From: an uncultured Lachnospiraceae bacterium
GTDB lineage: Bacteria; Bacillota; Clostridia; Lachnospirales; Lachnospiraceae
Direction of reading: 5' to 3'
DNA length: 64,000 bases
Assembly (NCBI GenBank): GCA_910585905.1
Contig: CAJUID010000009.1
Coordinates: 1-64,000 of the forward strand
How positions within the stretch are numbered: the first letter of the stretch is position 1; the number at the start of each line of letters is the position of its first letter. The notes below the pieces were generated by a model. The model was given only the letters and a program-made list of their open reading frames with translations, was not told where the DNA came from and did no database searches. Both the position numbers and the translations under genes were made by a program. Positions 1 to 8,640 of the stretch are shown piece after piece.

Positions 1-1
1 A

Positions 2-505
2 AATAAAACGGTAGCATTTAATCCACAAGGAGAACTAATATCAGAATATTTTAAGCATGGACGTTCAATCGGAGAATTGTGCCAAAAAGGAGATGGAATG
101 CTAAAAAGTTTTGATACAGAATATGGTAGAATTGCGCCGTTTATATGTTCTGATATGGCATTTTTGTCTAAAATACAGCAGGCAGGTAGAAATAATGTAG
201 ATATACTAATTGTTCCAGCTTCGGATTGGAAAGAAATGACATTATTAGCTGCAAAGACAGCGATTGTGCGTGGGGTTGAAAATGGAAGTAATATAATCAG
301 ACATACAAATAACGGAATGTCGATTGTTTCAAATGTTAAGGGCTGTGTGTTGGCACAGACCGATTACTTTCAGTCTGATACAAAGACATTATCAGCACAG
401 GTTGCTATGAAAGGACGCTTTACTCTTTATTCGTATATTGGAAATCTATTTGTATATCTGTGTAATTTATATTTGTTAGGGAGTTTCATACTTCCCCCAA
501 ATTAA
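2..505 (+). CDS. Lnt-like carbon-nitrogen hydrolase, C-terminal part (5' end outside window)
   Basis: The reading frame is open from base 2 to the stop at 505, so the gene starts before the window. The visible ~167 residues resemble the second half of the nitrilase-type domain of apolipoprotein N-acyltransferase: a YFKHGR segment where the catalytic Lys is expected, then a glycine-rich turn and ICSD with the probable catalytic Cys, then VPASDW, and a TNNGMS stretch matching the Lnt ATNNG region. The last ~20 residues are hydrophobic, as in Lnt, where a final membrane segment follows the catalytic domain. Lnt transfers an acyl chain to the N-terminal Cys of lipoproteins at the outer face of the membrane. 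Family is fairly certain; whether it is a true Lnt or a paralog cannot be judged without the N-terminus. Confidence 0.7.
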   Translation, partial: NKTVAFNPQGELISEYFKHGRSIGELCQKGDGMLKSFDTEYGRIAPFICSDMAFLSKIQQAGRNNVDILIVPASDWKEMTLLAAKTAIVRGVENGSNIIRHTNNGMSIVSNVKGCVLAQTDYFQSDTKTLSAQVAMKGRFTLYSYIGNLFVYLCNLYLLGSFILPPN

Positions 506-752
506 ACGATTAATTAAGAGGTAGTAAATTCCAGTTTGTAGGGGAAAACAAATAAACTATCAAAGAGCCAGTCGTTTAGACACAGAACCGATGAATTTGT
601 GAAATCACAGTTTATCGACTCTATTTCATTTCATAAGGTTTTAGGGCGAACGTCCACCATATAAAAAACGGTGTTATGTTGGGCGGTATTGCTATGCCCG
701 AAAAGACTCAACAGACACTCTCCAAACCTGTTTTTGAAGTTTGGAGGGATTT

Positions 753-1210
753 ATGGATAGTGAGGGAAATGTGATTGACTTCGTTGTTGATGAAGCGGTC
801 ATTGAGCAAATCCGCACAAACGACAGGACAGATTTTAATTCTAACAGGCGGTTTTACCGATGGGCGAGCGACTTTGGCGAATACCTTGAGGGCATGGCGG
901 ACAGGGAGAAGCAGGCGGAGGTAAAGTCTGTTTCTGATTTACTGGACGAGATTGAGAGCGAAACTCTGTACCTTGCATTAGTCACGGTGGACAGCGTTGC
1001 CCAAAAAAGAATTGTACGGTGTGCGGTGTAGAATATGTTCTTGGCTCTGCCATATCGAAGTATTGTCCTGCTTGTGGTACCACATTGTCCAGGATGATCG
1101 GAGAGCCTGTGGTAGATATATGGGATATCCTGTCCATGTTTATCCTACTGATTGCCGCCTTCACCGTTTTTGTCTGCGATTATGCAAAGAGGATTGAAGC
1201 TGGCTGCTGA
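753..1210 (+). pseudogene. frameshifted zinc-ribbon protein gene
   Basis: An ATG at 753 sits 5 bases after GGAGG (743-747). Its frame encodes ~90 acidic residues and then stops at 1029-1031. Just before that, at the A6 run 1003-1008, the -1 frame takes over with a clear zinc ribbon: NCTVCG and, about 20 residues on, YCPACGTT (two CxxC pairs). That frame then runs through a hydrophobic stretch to a stop at 1208-1210. The two halves together would form one protein of ~150 residues with an N-terminal acidic domain, a zinc ribbon and one membrane segment. Loss of one A in the run is the simplest explanation. The family is not recognised; the neighbourhood of mobile-element debris fits a decayed accessory gene. 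Confidence 0.5.
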
Positions 1211-1264
1211 CAATAGGCTTGTACAAAAGTAATGTTACGGATGCGTATTTTTCTTTTTCTCTGT

Positions 1265-1293
1265 TTGTCAAATGAATCAGGATATGGTAAAAT
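1265..1293 (+). promoter_or_regulatory. sigma-A-type promoter for carB
   Basis: TTGTCA (1265-1270) and TAAAAT (1288-1293) are separated by exactly 17 bases, about 115 bases before the carB start. No other good promoter is seen between the broken gene upstream and carB. Confidence 0.55.
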
Positions 1294-1406
1294 AAAACGA
1301 TATATGCAATGAGTGGGACTGGAGTGTACAGTAGAGCACTCTAATCCTCTATTTTGATAATTTGCGGATGGATCGTTTCATTTATTATAACCAAGGAGGT
1401 CACAAA

Positions 1407-4400
1407 ATGGCACAGAGAACAGATATCCATAAAGTATTGATCATAGGTTCGGGCCCCATCATTATCGGCCAGGCCTGCGAGTTCGACTATTCCGGTACAC
1501 AGGCGTGTAAGGCTCTGAAAAAGCTGGGATACGAAATCATACTGGTGAATTCCAATCCCGCCACCATCATGACAGACCCGGAGATGGCGGATGTTACTTA
1601 TATTGAGCCGCTGAATAAGGAGAGACTGGAGCAAATCATAGCAAAAGAGCGTCCCGATGCCCTGCTTCCTAATCTGGGCGGGCAGTCCGGCCTGAATCTC
1701 TGTGCGGAGCTGGCAAATGCGGGCATTCTGGACAAATACGATGTGAAGGTCATCGGTGTACAGGTGGATGCCATTGAGCGGGGTGAGGACAGGATCGAGT
1801 TTAAGGAAGCCATGAGCGAACTGGGCATTGAAATGGCCCGCAGCGAGGTGGCATATACGGTAGAAGAGGCCCTGGAAATTGCGGATGGCTTAGGATATCC
1901 TGTGGTACTGCGTCCTGCTTATACCATGGGAGGCGCAGGGGGCGGACTGGTATATAATAAGGAAGAACTGAGAACGGTCTGCGCCAGAGGACTGCAGGCC
2001 AGCCTGGTGGGCCAGGTCCTGGTAGAAGAGTCCATCCTGGGCTGGGAGGAACTGGAGCTGGAAGTGGTGCGGGATGCGGAGGGCAATATGATCACGGTCT
2101 GCTTTATCGAGAACATTGACCCTCTTGGAGTGCATACCGGTGACTCCTTCTGTGCGGCTCCTATGCTCACCATTTCCGAAGAGCTGCAGAAAAGGCTTCA
2201 GGAGCAGGCTTACCGCATTGTGGAGTCTGTCCAGGTGATTGGCGGAACTAACGTGCAGTTTGCCCACGACCCTGTCAGCGACAGGATCATTGTCATAGAG
2301 ATTAATCCCAGGACATCCCGTTCTTCCGCGTTGGCTTCCAAGGCCACAGGTTTCCCAATAGCCCTGGTCAGCGCCATGCTGGCGGCAGGGCTTACGCTAC
2401 ATGACATTCCCTGCGGGAAGTACGGCACACTGGACAAATATGTGCCAGGCGGCGACTATGTGGTGATCAAATTTGCCCGCTGGGCCTTTGAAAAATTTAA
2501 GGGCGTGGAAGATAAGCTGGGCACACAGATGCGTGCCGTGGGCGAAGTCATGAGCATAGGTAAAAACTATAAAGAAGCTTTCCAGAAAGCTATCCGTTCC
2601 CTTGAGACGGGGCGCTACGGCCTGGGGCAGATTTCGAAACTTGAGGAAAAGACGAAGGAGCAGCTTCTTCAGATGCTCAATACTCCCTCCAGCGAACGTC
2701 ACTTTGCCATGTACGAGGCTCTGAAGAAAGGCGCCACGGTGGAGGAGATTCATGAGATTACCCATGTAAAGGCATGGTTTATCGAGCAGATGAAGGAGCT
2801 GGCGCAGGAGGAACAGGAGCTTCTTGCCTGCAGAGCCGGGGAGCCGGCCATGGAATCAACGGCTGACAGTGAGTCATCCCAAAGTGTGGACAAAGCAGAC
2901 GGCTGTGGAGCGACCGGCGGCGTGAACGCAGGAGGCCAAGGCGCCTCCCGGCCTGCAGAAATTACCGACCAACAGCTTATACGTGCCAAGAAGGACGGGT
3001 TCTCGGACAAGTACCTGAGTATCTTGTTAAATATCCCAGAGCAGGAGATCAGGGAGCGCCGTATCGGCCTGGGCGTGGAGGAGGCATGGGAAGGCGTCCA
3101 TGTCAGCGGCACTCCTGACAGTGCATATTACTTTTCCACTTATAACGGAAAGGATAAAAATCCTATCCGCAGCGACAGGCCGAAGGTGATGATTCTGGGC
3201 GGGGGTCCCAACCGTATCGGCCAGGGAATCGAGTTCGACTACTGCTGTGTGCATGCTTCTATGGCGTTGAAAAAGCTGGGTTTTGAGACCATTATCGTAA
3301 ACTGTAACCCGGAGACGGTTTCCACGGATTATGATACCTCCGACAAACTCTATTTCGAGCCTCTGACCCTGGAGGACGTATTAAGCATTTATAAGAAAGA
3401 GCAGCCGGTGGGTGTTATTGCCCAGTTCGGCGGGCAGACGCCTTTGAACCTGGCGGCGGATCTGGAGAAAAACGGCGTGCGTATTTTAGGCACTTCACCT
3501 TCTGTCATCGACCTGGCGGAGGACAGGGATCAGTTCCGCGCCATGATGGATAAACTGGAAATCCCCATGCCCGAATCTGGTATGGCTACCACCGTGGAGG
3601 AGGCCCTGGGTATTGCCCATGAGATTGGCTATCCCGTGATGGTGCGCCCTTCCTATGTATTGGGCGGCCGTGGAATGGAAGTAGTGTACACGGATGAAAG
3701 CCTTACCGGTTATATGCGTGCGGCAGTGGGTGTGACCCCTGACAGGCCCATTCTCATAGACCGTTTCTTGAACCATGCCACAGAGTGTGAGGCGGATGCC
3801 ATCAGCGACGGGACCCACGCTTTTGTGCCTGCGGTGATGGAACATGTGGAGCTTGCGGGGGTTCACTCGGGAGACTCCGCCTGTGTCATCCCCTCTAGGC
3901 ATATTTCAGAGGAAAGTGTGGCTACCATAAAGGAATATACGAGAAAAATCGCGGAGGAAATGCATGTCCAGGGTCTGATGAACATGCAGTATGCCATCGA
4001 GAATGGCAAGGTGTATGTGCTGGAGGCAAATCCCAGGGCATCCCGCACCGTGCCCCTGGTTTCCAAGGTCTGCAATATTCGTATGGTACCCCTGGCAACG
4101 GAAATCATCACGGCGGACATTACGGGAAGACCTTCCCCTGTGCCCGCGCTGAAGGAGCAGGATATCCCTTATTATGGTGTGAAGGAAGCGGTATTCCCTT
4201 TCAATATGTTCCAGGAGGTAGATCCTGTCCTGGGACCGGAAATGCGCTCTACTGGGGAGGTGCTGGGACTTTCGGCTTCCGTGGGAGAGGCTTTCTTCAA
4301 GGCCCAGGAGGCTACCCAGACCAGGCTTCCTTTAAGCGGCACGGTGCTTATCAGTGTAAACCGCAAGGATAAGGCGGAGGTAGTAGAGGTAGGAAAAGCC

Positions 4401-4751
4401 TTCAAAGAGGCAGGCTTTAAGATCGTTGCCACCGGCAATACCTGTGCGCTGCTGAAGGAAGCGGGCGTGGAGGCTCAGCTTGTAAAGAAACTTTACGAGG
4501 GCAGGCCCAATGTGCTCGACCTGATCACCAACGGGGATATTGACCTGATTATCAATTCCCCAATTGGCAATGACAGCGTCCATGATGATAGTTACTTGAG
4601 AAAGGCGGCAATCAAGGCAAAAGTTCCCTACATGACCACCATTGCCGCTGCCCGCGCCACGGCGGAGGGTATCCTTTATGTGCAGAAGACCGGAAACGGG
4701 GAAGTGCATTCCCTGCAGGCGCTTCATGGGCAGATCAGGGATAAGGCATGA
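1407..4751 (+). CDS. carB: carbamoyl-phosphate synthase large subunit
   Basis: Makes carbamoyl phosphate from bicarbonate, ammonia (delivered by the glutaminase subunit CarA) and two ATP, for arginine and pyrimidine synthesis in the cytoplasm. The ATG at 1407 follows AAGGAGG (1393-1399) and gives 1114 residues. Both ATP-grasp halves are present, each opening with a G-GP-RIGQ/IIIGQ-EFDY motif (near residues 15-30 and ~595-615), and the C-terminal ~120 residues are an MGS-like allosteric domain. The protein is ~40 residues longer than the usual ~1073; the excess is an Ala/Gly/Ser-rich low-complexity linker near residues 480-520 between the halves. carA is not next to it, and the gene is GC-richer than the glycan locus downstream. 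The longer frame opening at 1362 lacks a ribosome binding site. Confidence 0.97.
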   Translation: MAQRTDIHKVLIIGSGPIIIGQACEFDYSGTQACKALKKLGYEIILVNSNPATIMTDPEMADVTYIEPLNKERLEQIIAKERPDALLPNLGGQSGLNLCAELANAGILDKYDVKVIGVQVDAIERGEDRIEFKEAMSELGIEMARSEVAYTVEEALEIADGLGYPVVLRPAYTMGGAGGGLVYNKEELRTVCARGLQASLVGQVLVEESILGWEELELEVVRDAEGNMITVCFIENIDPLGVHTGDSFCAAPMLTISEELQKRLQEQAYRIVESVQVIGGTNVQFAHDPVSDRIIVIEINPRTSRSSALASKATGFPIALVSAMLAAGLTLHDIPCGKYGTLDKYVPGGDYVVIKFARWAFEKFKGVEDKLGTQMRAVGEVMSIGKNYKEAFQKAIRSLETGRYGLGQISKLEEKTKEQLLQMLNTPSSERHFAMYEALKKGATVEEIHEITHVKAWFIEQMKELAQEEQELLACRAGEPAMESTADSESSQSVDKADGCGATGGVNAGGQGASRPAEITDQQLIRAKKDGFSDKYLSILLNIPEQEIRERRIGLGVEEAWEGVHVSGTPDSAYYFSTYNGKDKNPIRSDRPKVMILGGGPNRIGQGIEFDYCCVHASMALKKLGFETIIVNCNPETVSTDYDTSDKLYFEPLTLEDVLSIYKKEQPVGVIAQFGGQTPLNLAADLEKNGVRILGTSPSVIDLAEDRDQFRAMMDKLEIPMPESGMATTVEEALGIAHEIGYPVMVRPSYVLGGRGMEVVYTDESLTGYMRAAVGVTPDRPILIDRFLNHATECEADAISDGTHAFVPAVMEHVELAGVHSGDSACVIPSRHISEESVATIKEYTRKIAEEMHVQGLMNMQYAIENGKVYVLEANPRASRTVPLVSKVCNIRMVPLATEIITADITGRPSPVPALKEQDIPYYGVKEAVFPFNMFQEVDPVLGPEMRSTGEVLGLSASVGEAFFKAQEATQTRLPLSGTVLISVNRKDKAEVVEVGKAFKEAGFKIVATGNTCALLKEAGVEAQLVKKLYEGRPNVLDLITNGDIDLIINSPIGNDSVHDDSYLRKAAIKAKVPYMTTIAAARATAEGILYVQKTGNGEVHSLQALHGQIRDKA

Positions 4752-4824
4752 GGATTATTTTCAGCAGCAAATGGATGTGCAGTAACCACACTTTATACAG
4801 GGTAATTATTATTTCCTGTGCAGC

Positions 4825-5058
4825 GTGAAAAAGGATATAGAACAACAAAATTTGGACAAGTATGAAGCGGATGAAGGCTTTACGCTTGAATTTTTGAAGC
4901 CGCAACTTGCGATAGATGTAAACAGGGAAACGATACTGGATGATTTCACTCAGATAATGTTGGAACGAGAGGCACTTGTATTGGAATTACTGATACAAGA
5001 GGGATATTTTGAATGTGGAGGTAAATTACATGAAAATACCCAAAATGATATTGTTTGA
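4825..5058 (+). CDS. hypothetical 77-residue protein
   Basis: A GTG-started frame that overlaps the following HAD gene by 29 bases. The product is acidic and helical-looking with no recognisable motif, signal peptide or membrane segment. No good ribosome binding site precedes the GTG, so it may be the tail of a larger gene whose front is lost, in keeping with the broken genes around it. Its frame holds the HAD gene's ribosome binding site, which could allow translational coupling if the gene is real. Confidence 0.3.
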   Translation: MKKDIEQQNLDKYEADEGFTLEFLKPQLAIDVNRETILDDFTQIMLEREALVLELLIQEGYFECGGKLHENTQNDIV

Positions 5059-5749
5059 TTATGGTCAGACACTGATTGCAGAACAGAAATTTGACGGCGT
5101 AAAGGGAACAGAGGCTGTCTTACAGTATGCTACAAGAAATAAGTATCATTTGTCGGCAGAGCAGGTGCAAGCCAAAGCAAATGAAATCAATCAGGAATTC
5201 GGGAGATTTGATCCTGAGAAGAGGCACTTATTTCAGATAGAAATACCCAATACAATGTTTACGCCTTATCTTTATGAATCGCAGGGAATAGAGATTTCAT
5301 TAAGCAACTCCGAAATTGATACCGTATTCTGGAATGCCGCTGCTCCGGGAATGCCGACAGAGGGTATCAAAGATTTTTTGGGATATTTGAAAAACAAAGG
5401 TATCCGCACAGGCGTAATCAGCAATATTTCTTATGCTTCTTCTGTGGTTGCAGAACGTATCAACAGACTGCTTCCGGAAAATGCTTTTGAATTTATCATT
5501 ACCTCAAGCAATTATATCTTCCGCAAGCCAAACAAAAGAATATTCGATTTGGCTTTGGAAAAAGCTGAATTAAAGCCGTATGAAGTCTGGTATATCGGGG
5601 ATCAGTATGAATGCGATGTAAAAGGCTCCTTGAATGTCGGTATTCTGCCGGTATGGTACATAGGAGCGATTGATCTGCCTTACACAGAAGATAGCAATAT
5701 CTTGACGGTAAAGACTTGGAATGAAATAGAGCGGTACATGGAGGGATAG
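5030..5749 (+). CDS. HAD-superfamily hydrolase
   Basis: A 239-residue haloacid-dehalogenase-type protein, probably a phosphatase acting on a small phosphorylated metabolite. Motif I is FDYGQT (residues ~7-12) with the nucleophile Asp but Gly in place of the usual second Asp; motif II is the Ser of ISNIS; motif III is the Lys of FRKPNK; motif IV is GDQYECD. The segment between motifs I and II is long enough for a helical cap (class IA-like). The start at 5030 follows GGAGG with 7-base spacing. The missing second Asp, the usual general acid/base, makes plain phosphatase activity less certain. The substrate cannot be read from the context, which is a patch of decayed genes. Confidence 0.75.
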   Translation: MKIPKMILFDYGQTLIAEQKFDGVKGTEAVLQYATRNKYHLSAEQVQAKANEINQEFGRFDPEKRHLFQIEIPNTMFTPYLYESQGIEISLSNSEIDTVFWNAAAPGMPTEGIKDFLGYLKNKGIRTGVISNISYASSVVAERINRLLPENAFEFIITSSNYIFRKPNKRIFDLALEKAELKPYEVWYIGDQYECDVKGSLNVGILPVWYIGAIDLPYTEDSNILTVKTWNEIERYMEG

Positions 5750-5752
5750 CGT

Positions 5753-6044
5753 GTGCAGAGAACAGAAAATGTCGCATTAACGGTTTTATGCCTGATTCAT
5801 CAAAATGATAATTACCTTCTACAAAACAGATTAAAAGATGATTGGAAAGGTTTGACTTTGCCCGGAGGACATATTGAAAAAAATGAATCTATCATAGATG
5901 CTGTTATTCAGTCCTTTGCTAATTGAATTTTTGGAGAAATCAGAATTCCAATTTACCGGAGTAATACAGAAACACGATATAAAAATTGTATATTGTTTAC
6001 CTTTAGGTAGCGATTATCTTAACAGACAATCCGCTACCTTTTGA
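5753..6044 (+). pseudogene. NUDIX hydrolase remnant
   Basis: A GTG at 5753 opens a frame with a typical 8-oxo-dGTP-type NUDIX start and the front of the NUDIX box (LPGGHIEKNES), then stops at 5924-5926 just where the REVxEE core should follow. An overlapping frame at ~5925-6044 continues with a QFTGVIQKHD segment like the part of these proteins after the box. The catalytic glutamates are therefore lost through an internal deletion with frameshift. It lies 3 bases after the HAD gene and was probably once cotranscribed with it. Confidence 0.6.
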
Positions 6045-6166
6045 CAGAGCCGACTATCCATTTCGGGGCGCTTGACAACGCTTTTGAGTGCAAGGGAATA
6101 CAGACCGAGAGGGGCAGCATCAATCAATTATCAAGAACAATATATGGAAATTTAATCGAAATATGA
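6041..6166 (+). pseudogene. fragment of a MobA/MobL-type relaxase
   Basis: A 41-residue open stretch holding EPTIHFGA, a short linker, then KGIQTERGSIN, which resembles the segment around the metal-binding His region of MobA/MobL relaxases of small mobilisable elements (typical form: PTxHLG, ~8 residues, KGIxTDRGxIN). There is no start and nothing more of the gene on either side. It marks the scar of a past mobilisable element. The match is from memory of the family pattern, so it needs a profile search. Confidence 0.45.
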
Positions 6167-6226
6167 GTGCGATTGTGGTATTCTGTTAGTGGCAAAAATT
6201 GATAGTTGCAAAGGAGACAAAACTAT

Positions 6227-6784
6227 ATGGCAAAACAGTTAAAGAAAAGACCAATTGAAAAAGAACTGAAATTCTTAGCTGACTTTGAACTATACGGCGT
6301 GTTAATGTTTGCAGGAATGTATTTCGCAACAAAGTTTATTATCGATATGGACTTTGGAAAGAACGTGTTCAAATTAAATTGGATATCGTTTTATCCATTG
6401 TTGATATTTTCTGCCATAGTAATAGAGGGCAGCTTCTATTGGCGTAATAAGTTGAGAATGGTAAAAAGAAAAACGGCGTTAAGTAATTTTGAAATTGGCA
6501 GGATTTACAGTAAATTAAGATGGATAAATGTGATTTTATTAACAGCCTATCTGCCAATAATTATTATTGCGGTTCTTGAAAAAGAAGATTTGTCTGGAAT
6601 AATTGTTGGAATTTTACTGTATTTTATGGCGATAATAGAACAAATCAATTATTTTCATATCAGGCTTTCTTATGAGTCGGTAAATGGCAGTCTTTTAGTT
6701 ATTGAGCCATTAAAAAAACTTTTTACTGGAACTGGCAAACGTTCACAATTGAGGAAGGATATTGATACTTATTTGAAAGGTTAA
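6227..6784 (+). CDS. four-helix membrane protein of unknown function
   Basis: A 185-residue protein starting at ATG 6227 behind AAAGGAG (6210-6216). It has a basic N-terminus and four hydrophobic segments (roughly residues 25-43, 58-78, 104-122 and 125-147), ending in a soluble basic tail. I do not recognise the family. It is a single-gene unit closed by the long hairpin at 6824-6894 and stands next to mobile-element debris, so it may be cargo of a lost element. An integral membrane location is well supported; no function can be assigned. Confidence 0.6.
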   Translation: MAKQLKKRPIEKELKFLADFELYGVLMFAGMYFATKFIIDMDFGKNVFKLNWISFYPLLIFSAIVIEGSFYWRNKLRMVKRKTALSNFEIGRIYSKLRWINVILLTAYLPIIIIAVLEKEDLSGIIVGILLYFMAIIEQINYFHIRLSYESVNGSLLVIEPLKKLFTGTGKRSQLRKDIDTYLKG

Positions 6785-6823
6785 ATTTCAGTTTATTTAA
6801 AACACCATAACCACAATCACAAT

Positions 6824-6894
6824 AAAATAAGTAGCACAGTGTCAGAGCGTATAGAAAACCAGTCTATGCGCTTTGACACTGTGCTACTTATTTT
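6824..6894. terminator. long bidirectional terminator hairpin
   Basis: Arms AAAATAAGTAGCACAGTG... and ...CACTGTGCTACTTATTTT pair over about 26 positions with a single G-U wobble, and the inner loop adds a further ATAG/CTAT stem. The A-tract before and T-tract after make it read as a Rho-independent terminator on both strands. Its length is unusual for a terminator. Confidence 0.75.
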
Positions 6895-7109
6895 CTTTCT
6901 TGTGTTTTTTATTATTCTATCACCAGTTTAAAACTTTTAAAATGGTGTCCTTGCGGCATAATCAGTTGTTTCAAGGCAGTCATAATGGCAGTTGGTATTA
7001 GGATATAAAAAGGGGATGAGGAGCTAAAAAAGCTATATAATCTTTCGGCTTTTTGCCCAAAGTATTGACATAAGTATAGTGCGAGAGACGCTACAAAAAA
7101 GCAGAGCAT

Positions 7110-7149
7110 AAAGAAAAGCCCGCAAATTTCGATATATGGTTTACGAGCT
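7110..7149 (-). terminator. terminator of the tRNA-Leu gene
   Basis: Read on the minus strand, a 10-base stem with two G-U pairs (AGCTCGTAAA with TTTGCGGGCT) is followed by TTTCTTT. It begins about 11 bases after the tRNA 3' end. Confidence 0.6.
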
Positions 7150-7159
7150 TAAGGTCTAG

Positions 7160-7243
7160 TGCCGGTGGTGGGACTCGAACCCACACACCCTTGCGGATAA
7201 CAGATTTTGAGTCTGTCTCGTCTGCCAATTCCGACACACCGGC
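7160..7243 (-). tRNA. tRNA-Leu (anticodon CAA)
   Basis: The minus strand folds as a class II tRNA of 84 bases. The acceptor stem is GCCGGTG with CACCGGC plus discriminator A; a 5-base anticodon stem (ACAGA/TCTGT) carries loop CTCAAAA with anticodon CAA (plus-strand TTG at 7207-7209); a long variable arm is present; the T arm has GGTTCGAGTCCC. It reads UUG leucine codons. CCA is not encoded. Confidence 0.95.
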
Positions 7244-7277
7244 TTAAAAATTGATATTGCGTTGCACAACAGGATTA

Positions 7278-7306
7278 ATTATAACAGCAAAAGCTAAAAG
7301 TGTCAA
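7278..7306 (-). promoter_or_regulatory. consensus sigma-A promoter for tRNA-Leu
   Basis: On the minus strand TTGACA (7306-7301), a 17-base spacer and TATAAT (7283-7278) match the consensus perfectly, ~35 bases upstream of the tRNA. Confidence 0.9.
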
Positions 7307-7605
7307 GATACAAATTTTTTTGACTTTCCCCATTTTTTGAATCATCAGCAATCTTAGAGTAAAATTGGCGAAACTCTATTGTCTATCAATGACAGCAGTA
7401 TCTTCTTCAAAAAAGAGGATAGTTTTATAAAATTGATTTCCGTGTGCCAAAGTGAATAGATGTTGAACAGAGAGGGGAAATGTGTTACTCTAACAAAAGT
7501 GGCGAGTTAAGTTGGTTTGTATGCAAGCTGGGTCTTTCAATGGTGTTTATATATGGAACAGCTTGTATTTGAAAATACGAAGAGTCTGTAAGAATGGGGG
7601 ACATT

Positions 7606-8640
7606 ATGGGAAGTGTGTTAGCGATTATACCTGCTAGGAGCGGTTCTAAGAGTGTTAAAGATAAAAATATCAGATTAATGGATGGAAAGCCAATGATTGC
7701 ATATTCTATTGAGCATGCACAGAAAGCGAATTGTATTGATAGGATTATTGTAAGTACAGATAGTGAAGAGTATGCCGCGATAGCTAGGAAGTATGGGGCA
7801 GAAACTCCGTTCTTGAGGCCGGCTGAGTATGCAACAGATACCGCATTAGACTATGATGTTTTTTTACATGCATTGAATTATCTGGAGGAGGTTGAGGGAT
7901 ACATACCAGAACTTGTTGTGCAGCTTCGGCCTACCTATCCAATCCGGCGGATTAGCGACATTGAAAACATGGTAAATTATCTTAGGGAGCATCCAGAGAT
8001 TGACTCAATGCGCTGTGTGGCGCCAGCAAAGGAAGTTGCCTACAAGATGTGGCATATGGATGGACAAGGTATGTTATCTCCTATTATGAAGGATATTCCA
8101 GAGTGTTATAATATGCCGCGTCAGCAGTTACCTAAAGTGTATTATCAGAATGCCTGCATTGATGTGGTGCGCACAGAGGTTATTACAAAGAAGCATTCCA
8201 TGTCTGGCAGCAAGATTGCCGGTTATGAGATGAGTGATAACTTTGATATAGATACGGAAGAGGAATTTGAGAAAGCTGAGGAATATTTGAAGATTACCCA
8301 TGGAAATAAAACATTTGTTTTTGACATTGATGGAGTAATTGCACAAATTCAGAAAGATTTGGACTATGCACTTTCAGAGCCAAATGAACGTATGATCAAT
8401 ATTATTAATAGGCTTTATGATTGCGGCAACAAAATTGTATTGTTTACAGCAAGGGGATATGTTACGGGCAAGGATTGGAGCAAGGTTACAGAGGAGCAGA
8501 TGAAGCGTTGGGGGGTAAAATATCACGAGTTAAAATTTGGAAAACCAAATGCAGATTATTACGTTGATGATAAAATGCTAAGTATGGACAGGTTATATGG
8601 GTTAGCACACGAAGTGTGGAAAGAGTTTAAAGAACAGTAA
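7606..8640 (+). CDS. CMP-nonulosonate (acylneuraminate-type) cytidylyltransferase fused to a HAD-like domain
   Basis: A 344-residue fusion. Residues ~1-225 are a NeuA-type cytidylyltransferase that would couple a nonulosonic acid to CMP using CTP: the signature IIPARSGSKSVKDKN lies at residues 5-19, with LRPTYPIR and a DIDTEEEF near the domain end. Residues ~232-344 are a HAD-like phosphatase domain with FDIDGVI, LFTARG and a Lys-containing KFGKPNADYYVDD. NeuA proteins fused to a phosphatase can dephosphorylate the sugar 9-phosphate before activation; which step the HAD part serves here is inferred. ATG 7606 is preferred over ATG 7594, because the GGGGG between them is its ribosome binding site. 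It is the first gene of the glycan locus and pairs with the NeuB-type gene at 9332. Confidence 0.88.
   Translation: MGSVLAIIPARSGSKSVKDKNIRLMDGKPMIAYSIEHAQKANCIDRIIVSTDSEEYAAIARKYGAETPFLRPAEYATDTALDYDVFLHALNYLEEVEGYIPELVVQLRPTYPIRRISDIENMVNYLREHPEIDSMRCVAPAKEVAYKMWHMDGQGMLSPIMKDIPECYNMPRQQLPKVYYQNACIDVVRTEVITKKHSMSGSKIAGYEMSDNFDIDTEEEFEKAEEYLKITHGNKTFVFDIDGVIAQIQKDLDYALSEPNERMINIINRLYDCGNKIVLFTARGYVTGKDWSKVTEEQMKRWGVKYHELKFGKPNADYYVDDKMLSMDRLYGLAHEVWKEFKEQ

Noticed and set aside
1003..1009. programmed -1 frameshift at AAAAAAG
   Set aside because: In the zero frame the codons are CAA AAA AGA, so tandem slippage would mispair the first tRNA; a simple base loss is likelier. Kept as a low-interest option in the findings.
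982..1164. antisense frame opposite the zinc-ribbon segment
   Set aside because: It is the shadow of the CxxC-coding strand; the plus strand explains the sequence.
1598..4727. many long antisense frames opposite carB
   Set aside because: Typical shadows of a GC-richer gene; none has a start signal or motif.
6912..7109. 65-codon minus-strand frame with hydrophobic stretches between the tRNA terminator and the long hairpin
   Set aside because: No ribosome binding site; it starts within the tail of the tRNA terminator and has no recognisable motif.
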